Source: RYN-230 sp963713815
GTDB taxonomy: Bacteria; Actinomycetota; Actinomycetes; Streptosporangiales; Streptosporangiaceae
Length of the DNA stretch: 64,000 bases
Direction of reading: 5' to 3'
Assembly: GCA_963713815.1 (NCBI GenBank)
Contig: CAVQNH010000032.1
Span: 310,001 to 374,000, forward strand
Numbering within the stretch: the stretch's first letter is position 1; every line of letters starts with the position of its first letter. Both the position numbers and the translations under genes were made by a program. Shown here in pieces: positions 1-10,426 of this stretch. The notes beneath the pieces are model-generated. The model ran no database searches. It was not told where the DNA came from and saw only the letters and a program-made list of their open reading frames with translations.

Positions 1-403
1 GCAGCCGGCCCGCGGCCGCCTGCTGGGCCAGGAACAGCCCCGCGCCCAGCACGATGGTCGTGTGCACGTCATGGCCGCAGGCGTGGCACGCGTTCGGCAC
101 CGTCGATCGGTAAGCGACCTGCTTCTCGTCGCTGAGTGGCAGCGCGTCCAGGTCGGCCCGCAATGCCACCAGCGGGCCGCAGTCCCGGTTGTCACCGATG
201 TCCGCGATCAGCCCGGTCCCCTTGGGCAGGATCATCGGCCGCAGCCCCGCCGCCGCCAGCCGGAGCGCGATCCTCCGGGTGGCCCGGTGCTCGTGATAGC
301 CGAGCTCCGGATGGGCGTGCATATCGCGGCGGAAATCGATCAGCTCAGCGTCGTGCGCCGTCAGGAACGAGCCGAGATCTGCGCGCAGAGCGTCATTCGG
401 CAT
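1..403 (-). CDS. M20-family metallopeptidase/amidohydrolase, N-terminal part (runs off window)
   Basis: Only the first 134 codons are present; the gene continues beyond the left edge. The N-terminus shows the M20D (hippurate hydrolase/amidohydrolase) pattern: HAHPELG near residues 29-35, then RADLDALPL carrying the catalytic Asp, then ACGHD with zinc-ligand residues. Such enzymes hydrolyse N-acyl amino acids or related amides in the cytoplasm using two metal ions. The ATG start overlaps the 3' end of the upstream ligase gene by 11 bases, so the two are probably co-transcribed and translationally coupled. The substrate cannot be told from this fragment. Confidence 0.9.
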   Translation of the reverse strand, partial: MPNDALRADLGSFLTAHDAELIDFRRDMHAHPELGYHEHRATRRIALRLAAAGLRPMILPKGTGLIADIGDNRDCGPLVALRADLDALPLSDEKQVAYRSTVPNACHACGHDVHTTIVLGAGLFLAQQAAAGRL

Positions 404-1556
404 TCGCTACCTCCCCCGGGCGGACGAACCGGTCCTCGGCAAACTCCGTGACCAGCGCGTCAACCACGTCCGTCAGCCCCCCGCCAGTTGCCACCACAGC
501 CCGCTGCCGCTCGTAGGAAGCGCCCTGTTCGAGCACCTCGCCCACGACGTCGAGCTCGTCCGCGCAGCCCAGCCGCTCCGCGACCGGCTGTATCTCCAGG
601 AACAGCTCGTACAGCTCATCGCGCAACGGCGCGGTCGACCCCGCCGCGTCGGTGATCACGATGGCGTCGAGCCCGTACCTGGTCGCCCGCCAGCGGTTGT
701 CCTGGACCACCCAGGACGGCTGGCTGGGCAGCCGGTAGCCGCGGTCCAGCTGCGCGTCGAGCAGGTGGACCAGGCTCTGCGACAGGGCGGCGACCATGCC
801 GACCTCCCGCAGCGTCGGGACCCCGTCGAACATGCGGATCTCGACCGTGCCGAAGTCAGGGTGTGGCCGGACATCCCACCACACTTCCTTGATGCTCCGG
901 ATAGTCCCGGCCCGCAGCAGCGTGTCCATGTACTCCTCGAACTCACTCCAATCCGCCAGCAGATGTGGCGGACCTGCGGTCGGCAACCCGCCGAAGATGA
1001 CCGCCCTGCTCGAGGCGAGCCCGGTGTCGTGCCCTCCCCAGAATGGGCTCGACGCCGTCAGCGCCAGGAAGTGCGGCAGATACGCGGCGAGAGCGTTGAC
1101 GATCGGAATCGCCTTGCTGCCATCACGAAGCCCCACGTGGACGTGGACCCCAAAGGTCTGAATCCGGCGGGCCAGCCACTGCATCTGCTCGACGAGTTCC
1201 GCATAGCGCTGAACGGGCGCCATCTTGGCATCCCGCCAATCGCTGACAGGATGTGTTCCGGCGCAGGCCAGCATCGTATCGCGCATATCCGTGATCCGCT
1301 GAAGGTCAGCAATTGTCGCGGCTAGGTCCCCTACGGCCTCCGATACCGTGCTGCACACGCCGGTGACCACCTCGACCGTGGACTGCATGAGCTCGTCATG
1401 GATCTTGCGCTCCTGGCCGGCCTCTTCCCGCCCCCGGAGCGCGGAGATAACCTCCCGCGCGTCCTGGCGGAGCAGCTTGGTGGTGGCGTCGATCAGCTGC
1501 AGCTCCCACTCCACGCCCAGCGTCGCGCCCCGGGAGGGGTTCCACCAGATAGCCAC
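393..1556 (-). CDS. carboxylate-amine ligase, YbdK/glutamate-cysteine ligase type 2 family
   Basis: The protein of 387 residues has the GCS2 fold signature: GVEWELQL at residues 14-21 and GVHVHVGLRDG in the middle, both typical of ATP-dependent gamma-glutamyl ligases of the YbdK type. I chose the GTG start because AGGAGGAGG lies five bases before it; an upstream ATG at 1577 would place this Shine-Dalgarno inside the gene. Members form gamma-glutamyl-cysteine weakly or ligate other amines, and the true substrate is not known in most actinobacteria. It overlaps the downstream M20 peptidase, suggesting a two-gene unit that makes and breaks amide bonds (inference). Confidence 0.88.
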   Translation of the reverse strand: MAIWWNPSRGATLGVEWELQLIDATTKLLRQDAREVISALRGREEAGQERKIHDELMQSTVEVVTGVCSTVSEAVGDLAATIADLQRITDMRDTMLACAGTHPVSDWRDAKMAPVQRYAELVEQMQWLARRIQTFGVHVHVGLRDGSKAIPIVNALAAYLPHFLALTASSPFWGGHDTGLASSRAVIFGGLPTAGPPHLLADWSEFEEYMDTLLRAGTIRSIKEVWWDVRPHPDFGTVEIRMFDGVPTLREVGMVAALSQSLVHLLDAQLDRGYRLPSQPSWVVQDNRWRATRYGLDAIVITDAAGSTAPLRDELYELFLEIQPVAERLGCADELDVVGEVLEQGASYERQRAVVATGGGLTDVVDALVTEFAEDRFVRPGEVANAE

Positions 1557-1725
1557 CGCCGACCTCCTCCTGGTCATCACCCGGGGTCGGGCCCTATCCC
1601 TGGGCTGCGCGGCCACCGCACCGGTGCCCGACTACTAATCCGCTTACTACTGATGACCGTCGGTAAGCGCACTTGCGCGCCGTTAGCTACGGCCCGTGGG
1701 CGTGACATGGTTCCGGGGGTCCTGG

Positions 1726-3306
<1,581 letters not shown>

Positions 3307-3435
3307 GAACCAAGGTTAAATGGCAGGTACTCCAGAACCTAAGCCAGGTTCGCCACATCCGTTGCCGCACGGGATCCGGGGCAATCAGCACCCCATACAC
3401 AGAGTCACAATTCCTGGCATGATTGACTACTCAGC

Positions 3436-4727
3436 GTGAATGAGACGACGGGGTCGCGGGGGCCGCTCCGGGCTGGCCAGCCCGGCCGGATGCGGCGCGC
3501 GCACACCGCCGCGGCTGCCGCGTCCGCCGCGCTGCTGGCCGTGCTGCCCCTGGCGGCCCCGCCGGCGGCGGCCGGGGTACGGAGCACGGTGGTGGGCGGG
3601 CCCGTGGTGGGCGGACCGGAACTGGCCGGCCGGGGCATCGTCGTCCACTACCCGGCGCACGGGGCCCGCCGGCTGCCTTCCGTGCCCGCCTCCTCCTACG
3701 TGATCGCGGACGCGGGAACCGGGCAGGTGCTGGCGGCCAAGGACCCGCACGGGCACTTCCTGCCGGCCAGCACGCTGAAGGTACTCACCGCGGACGCGCT
3801 GATGCCGGTGCTGAACTCCCGCGCCAGCGTGGTCACGTCGGCCATGGCCGCTTCTGTGACGCCGAACAAGGTGGGTCTGGTCAAGGGCCACGCGTACCCG
3901 GTATCTGACCTGTTCCAGGCCCTGCTGCTGATTTCCGCGAACGATGCCGCGATCGCCCTCGCCCAGGCCACCGGGTCGTACGCCAAGGGCGTGGCCATGA
4001 TGAACGCCGAGGCCCGCCGGCTCCAGGCGGACGACACCGTGGCCGTGCGGCCGAACGGGCTGAACGCCAAGGGGCAGCGCACCTCCGCCTACGACCTGGC
4101 CCTGTTCGCCCGGCAGGCGCTGACCATGCCTGAGTTCATGCGGATCGAGGCGACCCGGACCGCCATGTTCCCGCTCCACCGCCGCCACTCGATCGAGCTG
4201 TTCAACCAGAACACGATGCTGAACACCTACCGCGGCGATCTCGGCGGGAAGATCGGCTGGACCACCGCGTCGGAGACCACGTTCATCGCCTGGGCCCGGC
4301 GGGGTGGCCACACGCTGATCGTGACCCTGATGCACTGCGTCCCGCTCACCGAGATGAAGTACGCCGCCAAGCTGCTCAACTGGGGCTTCGCCATGGACGG
4401 GAAGGTCACTCCGGTCGGGACGCTGGCCCGGCCGCTGCCCGCCTCAGCGGCCACGCCGCGGCGCCGGGGGGCACGAGCGCCGCGGCCGCGGCCGGCGAGG
4501 CTGGCCAGCTGGGGGCCAGCCAGCCCGCAGCTAGCGGGCACGGAGCCAGCGAGCACGGGGCTGGCGAGCATGGGGCCGCCCGGCCGGGCCACCTGATTCA
4601 GCCGGCCGGCTTCGCGACGATCCCGGTCACGGCCGGGATCGGTGCGCTCGTGCTCGCGGGGCTGGTGGCCGCGGGCGTTGCCGTGCTCAGACGGCGGGCG
4701 GGCGGAGGAAGCCCACCCGGTCCATGA
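3436..4727 (+). CDS. dacA: D-alanyl-D-alanine carboxypeptidase (peptidase S11), frameshifted near the C-terminus
   Basis: A secreted, membrane-anchored penicillin-binding protein that trims the terminal D-Ala of peptidoglycan stem peptides. After a basic, Ala-rich signal segment (residues 19-48) come the SxxK motif (Ser112 to Lys115), SAN at 167-169 and KIG at 272-274, where most S11 enzymes have KTG. The start frame closes at 4596 in an implausible Arg/Pro tail. In the -1 frame, from a run of six G at 4466-4471, the reading becomes an Ala/Gly linker followed by a clear transmembrane anchor (TAGIGALVLAGLVAAGVAVL) and LRRR, with stop at 4725-4727. One G is therefore probably missing. GTG at 3436 is the annotated start; an ATG at 3490 is possible. 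Confidence 0.9.
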
Positions 4728-4867
4728 CCATGGCCATGGTTTCCTCCGGTCACGGCCGGGATCGGTGCGCTCGTGCTCGCCGGGCTGGTGGCCGCGGGCG
4801 TTGCCGTGCTCAGACGGCGGGCGGGCGGAGGAAGCCCACCCGGTCCATGACCATGGCCATGGTTTCC
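4623..4867. repeat. 123-bp tandem duplication spanning the dacA and trpS 3' ends
   Basis: Two adjacent copies, 4623-4744 and 4746-4867, are offset by 123 bases and differ at one base (G at 4658, C at 4781). Each copy carries on the plus strand the dacA membrane anchor and stop, and on the minus strand the last codons and stop of trpS. The left copy is used by dacA, the right one by trpS; the other halves are spare. Without the duplication the two convergent genes would overlap by about 41 bases. Confidence 0.93.
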
Positions 4868-5820
4868 CGGGCCACCGGCCGGGCCCGGTCGGCCCCGTGG
4901 GCCAGCAGCCGGTCCAGCTCGCTCTCGTCGGCGAGCAGCTTCTCGGTCCGCTCCCGGATCGGGGCCAGTGCGCCCACCACCACCTCGGCCAGGTCCTTCT
5001 TGAACGTGCCGTAGCCCGCCCCGGCGTACCTGACCTCCAGCGCCGGGATGTCCGCGCCGGTCAGTGCGGAGTAGATGCGCAGCAGGTTGGTGACGCCGGG
5101 CTTGTCCTTCTCGTCCGCGCGGACCTCGCTGCCCGGGTCGGTGACCGCCCGGGCGATCTTCTTGCGGATCGCGCCCGGCTCGTCGAGCACGTCGATGATG
5201 CCCGCCGCCGACGAGGATGACTTGCTCATCTTCGCGGTCGGCTCCTGCAGGTCGGTGATCTTCGCGACACCGGACACGATCAGGGCCCGGGGCACCGTGA
5301 ACGTGGGCCCGTAGCGGTGGTTGAACCGCGTCGCCAGGTCCCGGCTGAGCTCCAGGTGCTGCCGCTGGTCCTCACCGACCGGCACCTCGTTGGTCTGGTA
5401 GAGGAGGATGTCCGCGGCCTGCAGCACGGGGTAGCTGAACAGTCCCAGGCTGGCCTGCTGGGCGCCGCCCTTGGCCGCCTTGTCCTTGAACTGGGTCATC
5501 CGGCTGAGCTCGCCGAACCCGGTGATGCAGCCGAGCACCCAGGCCAGTTCCGTGTGCTGCGGCACGTGGCTCTGCACGAACACCACGGCCCGGTCCGGGT
5601 CGAGCCCGGCCGCGAACAGCTGCGCGGCCGCCACCCTGGTCCGCTGGCGCAGCTGCGCCGGGTCCTGCGGCATCGTGATCGCGTGCAGGTCCACCACGCA
5701 GTAGAACGCCTCATGCGTCTCCTGGAGCTCGACCCACTGGCGTACCGCCCCGAGGTAGTTACCGAGGTGGAACGAGTCGGCGGTCGGCTGGATGCCGGAA
5801 AACGCGCGTGGCCTGGGCAT
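4810..5820 (-). CDS. trpS: tryptophanyl-tRNA synthetase
   Basis: A class I aminoacyl-tRNA synthetase that charges tRNA-Trp. The 336-residue protein begins MPRPRAFSGIQPTADSFHLGNY, with the HIGH-type motif HLGN, and carries a perfect KMSKS loop in the second half; the length is normal for a bacterial TrpRS. I chose the ATG at 5820 over an ORF start 45 bases upstream because family members begin just before the FSGIQPT motif. There is no Shine-Dalgarno, and a -10-like TAAACT lies seven bases before the ATG, so the mRNA may be leaderless (inference). It converges on dacA, and its last codons lie in the right copy of the duplication. Confidence 0.96.
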   Translation of the reverse strand: MPRPRAFSGIQPTADSFHLGNYLGAVRQWVELQETHEAFYCVVDLHAITMPQDPAQLRQRTRVAAAQLFAAGLDPDRAVVFVQSHVPQHTELAWVLGCITGFGELSRMTQFKDKAAKGGAQQASLGLFSYPVLQAADILLYQTNEVPVGEDQRQHLELSRDLATRFNHRYGPTFTVPRALIVSGVAKITDLQEPTAKMSKSSSSAAGIIDVLDEPGAIRKKIARAVTDPGSEVRADEKDKPGVTNLLRIYSALTGADIPALEVRYAGAGYGTFKKDLAEVVVGALAPIRERTEKLLADESELDRLLAHGADRARPVARETMAMVMDRVGFLRPPAV

Positions 5821-5943
5821 GGCGCCGAGTTTAGTCGCCGGCCCGTAGGTCGGCGACCGGGCCATGGGTAGGCGTCCCGGGGCCGGCGAATCGGCGGCCG
5901 GCCAGCGGCAGGCACCACGAACGGATCGTTAGGGCCGGAAAAG

Positions 5944-7668
5944 TCAGCTGATGACGGGCACGATGTCCGGGGCGTCCAGCAGCAGCGCGTCGGCGGCCTG
6001 GTCGGTGGCCTCTTCCTGGGAGGCCCGCTCGGCCTCGATCGTCGCCAGGTAGTGGCCGATCTCGTTGGCCACCTGGCGGTCGTCCCAGCGCAGCGGCTTG
6101 GCCAGCAGCTCGGCCGCCTCGGCCGCCGCGGACAGGCCGCGGTCCCAGGTCTCGATCGAGATGTGCGTCCGCCGGGCCAGCACGTCATCGAGGTGCCGGG
6201 CTCCCTCGTGCGAGGCGGCGTAGCTCACCTCGGCGCGCAGGTAGTCCTCGGCGCCGGTGAGCGGCCGCCCCAGGTCCGGCTCGGCCGCGATCATGTCGAG
6301 GATCTCGGTGGCCAGCGCCCCGTACCGGCCCAGCAGGTGCTCGATCCGGGCCACGTGCAGCCCCGACGACCGGGCCAGCCGGTGCCGCGCGTTCCACAGC
6401 GGCAGGTAGCCGTCCGCCCCGGCCAGCGGCACCTCGTCCGTGCAGGACGGCGGGACGCGCCAGTCGAGCCCGTGCGCGACCGCGTCCACCGCGTCCCGGG
6501 CCATCAGCCGGTAGGTGGTGTACTTGCCGCCCGCGATCATCACCAGCCCCGGCACCGGGTGCGCGACGACGTGCTCGCGGGACAGCCGGGAGGTGGAGTC
6601 GGACTCCCCGGCCAGCAGGGGGCGCAGCCCGGCGTAGACGCCCGCCACGTCCTCCCGGGTCAGCGGGACCGCGAGGACCCGGTTGACCTGGGCCAGCACG
6701 TAGTCGATGTCGGCGCGGCTGGCCGCCGGGTGGGCCTTGTCCAGGGTCCAGTCGGTGTCCGTGGTGCCGACGATCCAGTGCCGTCCCCACGGGATGATGA
6801 ACAGCACGCTGGTCGGGGTGCGCATGACGATGCCGGTGCGCGACTGGATGCGGTCCCGCGGCACGACCAGGTGCACGCCCTTGGAGGCCCGGATGTTGAT
6901 CACCCCGCGGCCGCCCACCATGGCCTGCACCTCGTCGGTCCACACCCCGGTCGCGTTGACCACCTGCTGGGCCCGGATCTCCAGCGGCAGCCCGGTCTCC
7001 AGGTCCACCGCGCGCACCCCGGTGACCCGCTCCCCCTCCCGGAGGAACCCGGTGACCTGGGTCCGCGAGGCGATCTGGGCCCCGTAACCGGCCGCCGTGC
7101 GGATCAGGCTGACCACGAACCGGGCGTCGTCCACCTGGGCGTCCCAGTACTGCAGGGCCCCGGTGAGCACGGACCGTTTCAGGGCCGGGGCGAGCCGGAG
7201 CGCGCCCCGCTTGCTGAGCTGCCGGTGGCCGGGCAGCCCGCGGGGCTGGCCGAGGGAGAACCCGAGCGCGTCGTAGGCGTTCAGCCCGGCGCCGACGTAC
7301 GCGCGCTCCCACACGTGGTGGGTGAGCGGGAACAGGAACGGCACCGGCCGGACCAGGTGCGGGGCGATCCGCCGGAGCAGCAGCCCGCGCTCGGTCAGCG
7401 CCTCCCGGACCAGGCTCACGTTCAGCTGCTCCAGGTAGCGCAGCCCGCCGTGGATCAGCTTGCTGGACCGCGAGGAGGTGCCGGAGGCGAAGTCACGCGC
7501 CTCGACCAGGCCGACCGACAGGCCACGGGTGACCGCGTCGAGCGCCACCCCCGCGCCGACCACGCCCCCGCCGACCACGAGCACCTGCAGCTCGTCCCGG
7601 GTGAGCGCGGCCAGCGCCGCGGCCCGTCCATCGGGGTCCAGGCGTGCCGCCTCCTCGGCCATCGTCAC
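5944..7668 (-). CDS. glpD: glycerol-3-phosphate dehydrogenase, FAD-dependent
   Basis: The protein oxidises sn-glycerol-3-phosphate to dihydroxyacetone phosphate at the membrane, passing electrons to quinone. Its 574 residues show the FAD-binding GGGVVGAG at 33-40, the GTSSRSSKLIHGGLRYLE motif of GlpD enzymes and IVGTTDTDW in the substrate domain, followed by the DAO C-terminal domain. The GTG start overlaps the TGA of guaB3 in the arrangement GTGA, so the gene is translationally coupled to guaB3; no Shine-Dalgarno is visible. The guaB-guaB3-glpD order is shared with other actinobacteria. Confidence 0.96.
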   Translation of the reverse strand: MTMAEEAARLDPDGRAAALAALTRDELQVLVVGGGVVGAGVALDAVTRGLSVGLVEARDFASGTSSRSSKLIHGGLRYLEQLNVSLVREALTERGLLLRRIAPHLVRPVPFLFPLTHHVWERAYVGAGLNAYDALGFSLGQPRGLPGHRQLSKRGALRLAPALKRSVLTGALQYWDAQVDDARFVVSLIRTAAGYGAQIASRTQVTGFLREGERVTGVRAVDLETGLPLEIRAQQVVNATGVWTDEVQAMVGGRGVINIRASKGVHLVVPRDRIQSRTGIVMRTPTSVLFIIPWGRHWIVGTTDTDWTLDKAHPAASRADIDYVLAQVNRVLAVPLTREDVAGVYAGLRPLLAGESDSTSRLSREHVVAHPVPGLVMIAGGKYTTYRLMARDAVDAVAHGLDWRVPPSCTDEVPLAGADGYLPLWNARHRLARSSGLHVARIEHLLGRYGALATEILDMIAAEPDLGRPLTGAEDYLRAEVSYAASHEGARHLDDVLARRTHISIETWDRGLSAAAEAAELLAKPLRWDDRQVANEIGHYLATIEAERASQEEATDQAADALLLDAPDIVPVIS

Positions 7669-8792
7669 CGCCGCGGCGGCGCGTTGGGGGTCACGGCCAC
7701 CTCGACCCGCTGGAACTCCTTGAGGTCGGAGTACCCGGAGGTCGCCATGGTCCGGCGGAGGGCGCCGATCAGGTTGAGCGAGCCGTCGGGCACGTCGGAC
7801 GGGCCGTGCAGGATCTGCTCCAGGGTGCCGACCGTGCCCACCTCGACCCGCGCGCCGCGCGGCAGGTCAGGGTGATGCGCCTCGCTCCCCCAGTGATAGC
7901 CGCGGCCGGGGGCGTCGGCCGCCCGGGCGAACGGCGAGCCCACCATGACCGCGTCCGAGCCGCAGGCCAGGGCCTTGGCGATGTCACCGCTGCGGGTCAT
8001 CCCGCCGTCCGCGATCACGTGCACGTACCGGCCGCCGGATTCGTCCAGGTACTCGCGGCGCGCGGCGGCCACGTCCGCGATCGCGGTGGCCATCGGGACG
8101 GTCACGCCCAGCACCGCGGCCGTGGTGTGCCCCGACCCGCCGCCGAACCCGACCAGCACGCCGGCCGCGCCGGTGCGCATCAGGTGCAGCGCGGCGGTGT
8201 AGGTGGCGCAGCCGCCCACGATCACCGGCACGTCGAGCTCGTAGATGAACTGCTTCAGGTTGAGCGGCTCCGCCTGCCCGGACACGTGCTCGGCCGACAC
8301 CGTGGTGCCGCGGATCACGAAGATGTCCACGCCCGCGTCGATGACGGTCTTGTAGTACCGGACGGTCCGCTGCGGCGACAGCCGCGCCGCGGTGGTCACG
8401 CCCGCGGACCGGATCTCCTCGATCCGCTGGCCGATCAGCTCTTCCTTGATCGGCTCGTTGTAGATCTGCTGGAGCCGCCGGGTGGCGGCCTCATGCCCGA
8501 GCTCCGCGATCTCGGCCAGGATCGGCTCCGGGTCCGGGAACCGGGTCCACAGCCCTTCCAGGTCCAGCACGGCCAGGCCGCCGAGCTCGCCGAGCCGGGC
8601 GGCGAACGACGGCGACACCACGCTGTCCATCGGGGACGCGACCAGCGGCATCTCGAACCGGTACGCGTCGATCTGCCAGGCGACCGAGACCTCCTCGGGG
8701 TCCCTGGTCCGCCGGGAGGGGACGATGCCGATCTCGTCGAGCGGGTAGGCGCGGCGGCCGGTCTTACCCCGGCCGATCTCCACGGTGGTCAT
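7665..8792 (-). CDS. guaB3: GuaB3 family IMP dehydrogenase-related protein
   Basis: The 375-residue TIM-barrel protein resembles IMP dehydrogenase/GMP reductase but lacks CBS domains. It has the nucleotide-binding pattern IADGGMTRSGDIAKALACGSDAVMVGSP. The catalytic loop reads GFGGGSGHTT, without the Cys that IMP dehydrogenase has in GSICTT; my recollection of actinobacterial GuaB3 proteins is that this is a family trait. At least one cyanobacterial GuaB3 is reported to act as GMP reductase; the actinobacterial activity is unsettled. It follows guaB after 49 bases and is coupled by overlap to glpD. Confidence 0.93.
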   Translation of the reverse strand: MTTVEIGRGKTGRRAYPLDEIGIVPSRRTRDPEEVSVAWQIDAYRFEMPLVASPMDSVVSPSFAARLGELGGLAVLDLEGLWTRFPDPEPILAEIAELGHEAATRRLQQIYNEPIKEELIGQRIEEIRSAGVTTAARLSPQRTVRYYKTVIDAGVDIFVIRGTTVSAEHVSGQAEPLNLKQFIYELDVPVIVGGCATYTAALHLMRTGAAGVLVGFGGGSGHTTAAVLGVTVPMATAIADVAAARREYLDESGGRYVHVIADGGMTRSGDIAKALACGSDAVMVGSPFARAADAPGRGYHWGSEAHHPDLPRGARVEVGTVGTLEQILHGPSDVPDGSLNLIGALRRTMATSGYSDLKEFQRVEVAVTPNAPPRR

Positions 8793-8841
8793 GACTCAGT
8801 TCCGCCTAATCTCAGTGCCGCCCACGTCAGTACCGCCTGGG

Positions 8842-10335
8842 TCAGGCCCGTCCGCGCCGGGCGTAGTTGGGCGCTTCCGCGGTCATCTCGATGTCATGCG
8901 GATGGCTTTCCGCCAGCCCCGCCGCGGTGATCTGGGTGAACCGGGCCTCCTGGAGCTCGGCCACGGTCCGGGCCCCGCAGTACCCCATGGCCGCCCGCAG
9001 GCCGCCGACCAGCTGGTTGGCCACCGCGGCCAGCGGTCCCCGGTACGGCACCTGGCCCTCGATGCCCTCGGGGACCAGCTTGTCCTCGCGCAGCACGTCG
9101 TCCTGGAAGTAGCGGTCCTTGGAGTAGGAGCGGCCGCGCTCGGCGTTGCGCATCGCGCCGAGCGAGCCCATGCCCCGGTAGAGCTTGTACTGCTTGCCGT
9201 GGATGAACACCATCTCGCCGGGCCCTTCCTCGCACCCGGCCAGCAGGCTGCCCAGCATCACGGTGTCCGCGCCGGCCGCGACGGCCTTGGCGATGTCGCC
9301 GGAGTGCTGCAGGCCGCCGTCGCCGATCAGCGGCACGCCCGCGGCCCGGGTGGCCTGGGAGGCCTCGTAGATCGCGGTGACCTGGGGCACGCCCACCCCG
9401 GCCACGACCCGCGTGGTGCAGATCGAGCCCGGCCCCACGCCGACCTTGACCCCGTCCACCCCCGCGTCGATCAGCGCCTGGGCCCCGGCCCGGGTGGCGA
9501 TGTTCCCGCCGATCACGTCGACCCGCAGGTTGGCCTTGACCTGCTTGACCATGTCCAGGACGGCCTGGGAATGGCCGTGCGCGGTGTCCACCACCAGGAA
9601 GTCGGCGCCCGCCTCGACCAGGGCCTGGGCGCGCCCCTTGGAGTCCTCACCGACCCCGACGGCCGCCCCGACCACCAGCCGTCCCTCGGCGTCCTTGGTG
9701 GCGCTGGGGAACTTCTCGCTCTTGGTGAAGTCCTTGACGGTGATCAGGCCGCGCAGCCGGCCCGCGTCGTCGATCAGCGGCAGCTTCTCGACCTTGTGCT
9801 GGCGCAGCAGGGCGAGCGCGTCGTCCCTGGACACCCCGACCGGCGCGGTGATCAGCGGCGTGGTCGTCATGACGTCCGCGACCCGGCGGCTGTGGTCGGT
9901 CACGAAGCGGATGTCGCGGTTGGTGACGATGCCGACCAGGACCCCGTCCGGGCTGGTCACCGGGACGCCGGAGATGCGGTACCGGCCACACAACCGCTCG
10001 ACGTCGGCCACGGTGGCATCCGGCCCGCAGGTCACCGGGTTGGTGATCATGCCTGCCTCGGACCGCTTCACCGTGTCCACCTGCTGGGCCTGGTCCTCGA
10101 CGGAGAGGTTCCGGTGCAGCACACCGGCCCCGCCGATGCGCGCCATGGCGATGGCCATCCGGGCCTCGGTCACGGTATCCATGGCCGAGGAGACCAGCGG
10201 CACGTTCAGCGCGATCCGGCGGGTGAGCCGGGCCGTCGTGTCCGCCTCACCGGGCATCACTTCGGAGTGCGCGGGCAGCAGCAGGACGTCGTCGAAGGTC
10301 AGGGCCGGAGGGGCGAACTTGCCGACGTCGCTCAT
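8842..10335 (-). CDS. guaB: IMP dehydrogenase
   Basis: This enzyme catalyses the NAD-dependent oxidation of IMP to XMP, the committed step of GMP synthesis. The 497 residues contain the N-terminal FDDVLLLPAHSEV, a CBS pair at about 95-205, the catalytic loop GPGSICTTR with Cys306 and the flap region GSLGAM, so it is expected to be active, unlike its neighbour guaB3. The ATG is preceded by GGAAGGGTGTC, a good ribosome-binding site. It lies downstream of the sigma/anti-sigma pair, as in Mycobacterium and Streptomyces. Confidence 0.97.
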   Translation of the reverse strand: MSDVGKFAPPALTFDDVLLLPAHSEVMPGEADTTARLTRRIALNVPLVSSAMDTVTEARMAIAMARIGGAGVLHRNLSVEDQAQQVDTVKRSEAGMITNPVTCGPDATVADVERLCGRYRISGVPVTSPDGVLVGIVTNRDIRFVTDHSRRVADVMTTTPLITAPVGVSRDDALALLRQHKVEKLPLIDDAGRLRGLITVKDFTKSEKFPSATKDAEGRLVVGAAVGVGEDSKGRAQALVEAGADFLVVDTAHGHSQAVLDMVKQVKANLRVDVIGGNIATRAGAQALIDAGVDGVKVGVGPGSICTTRVVAGVGVPQVTAIYEASQATRAAGVPLIGDGGLQHSGDIAKAVAAGADTVMLGSLLAGCEEGPGEMVFIHGKQYKLYRGMGSLGAMRNAERGRSYSKDRYFQDDVLREDKLVPEGIEGQVPYRGPLAAVANQLVGGLRAAMGYCGARTVAELQEARFTQITAAGLAESHPHDIEMTAEAPNYARRGRA

Positions 10336-10371
10336 GACACCTTCCGGAAGGGTGGCTGCGGGACACCACCC

Positions 10372-10377
10372 AGTCTA
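10372..10377 (-). promoter_or_regulatory. putative guaB -10 element
   Basis: TAGACT (minus strand) lies 37 bases upstream of the guaB ATG and fits the actinobacterial TANNNT consensus. No convincing -35 sits 16-19 bases upstream. A transcript from here would have a leader of about 30 bases. Confidence 0.4.
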
Positions 10378-10426
10378 GAGGGGGGCTGGCGCCGGGATGG
10401 TCAGTGCGCACGTCCCGGGGGGTTTG

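Noticed and set aside
6052..7875. A plus-strand 607-codon frame opposite glpD
   Set aside because: Shadow of the glpD reading frame with low-complexity composition and no motif.
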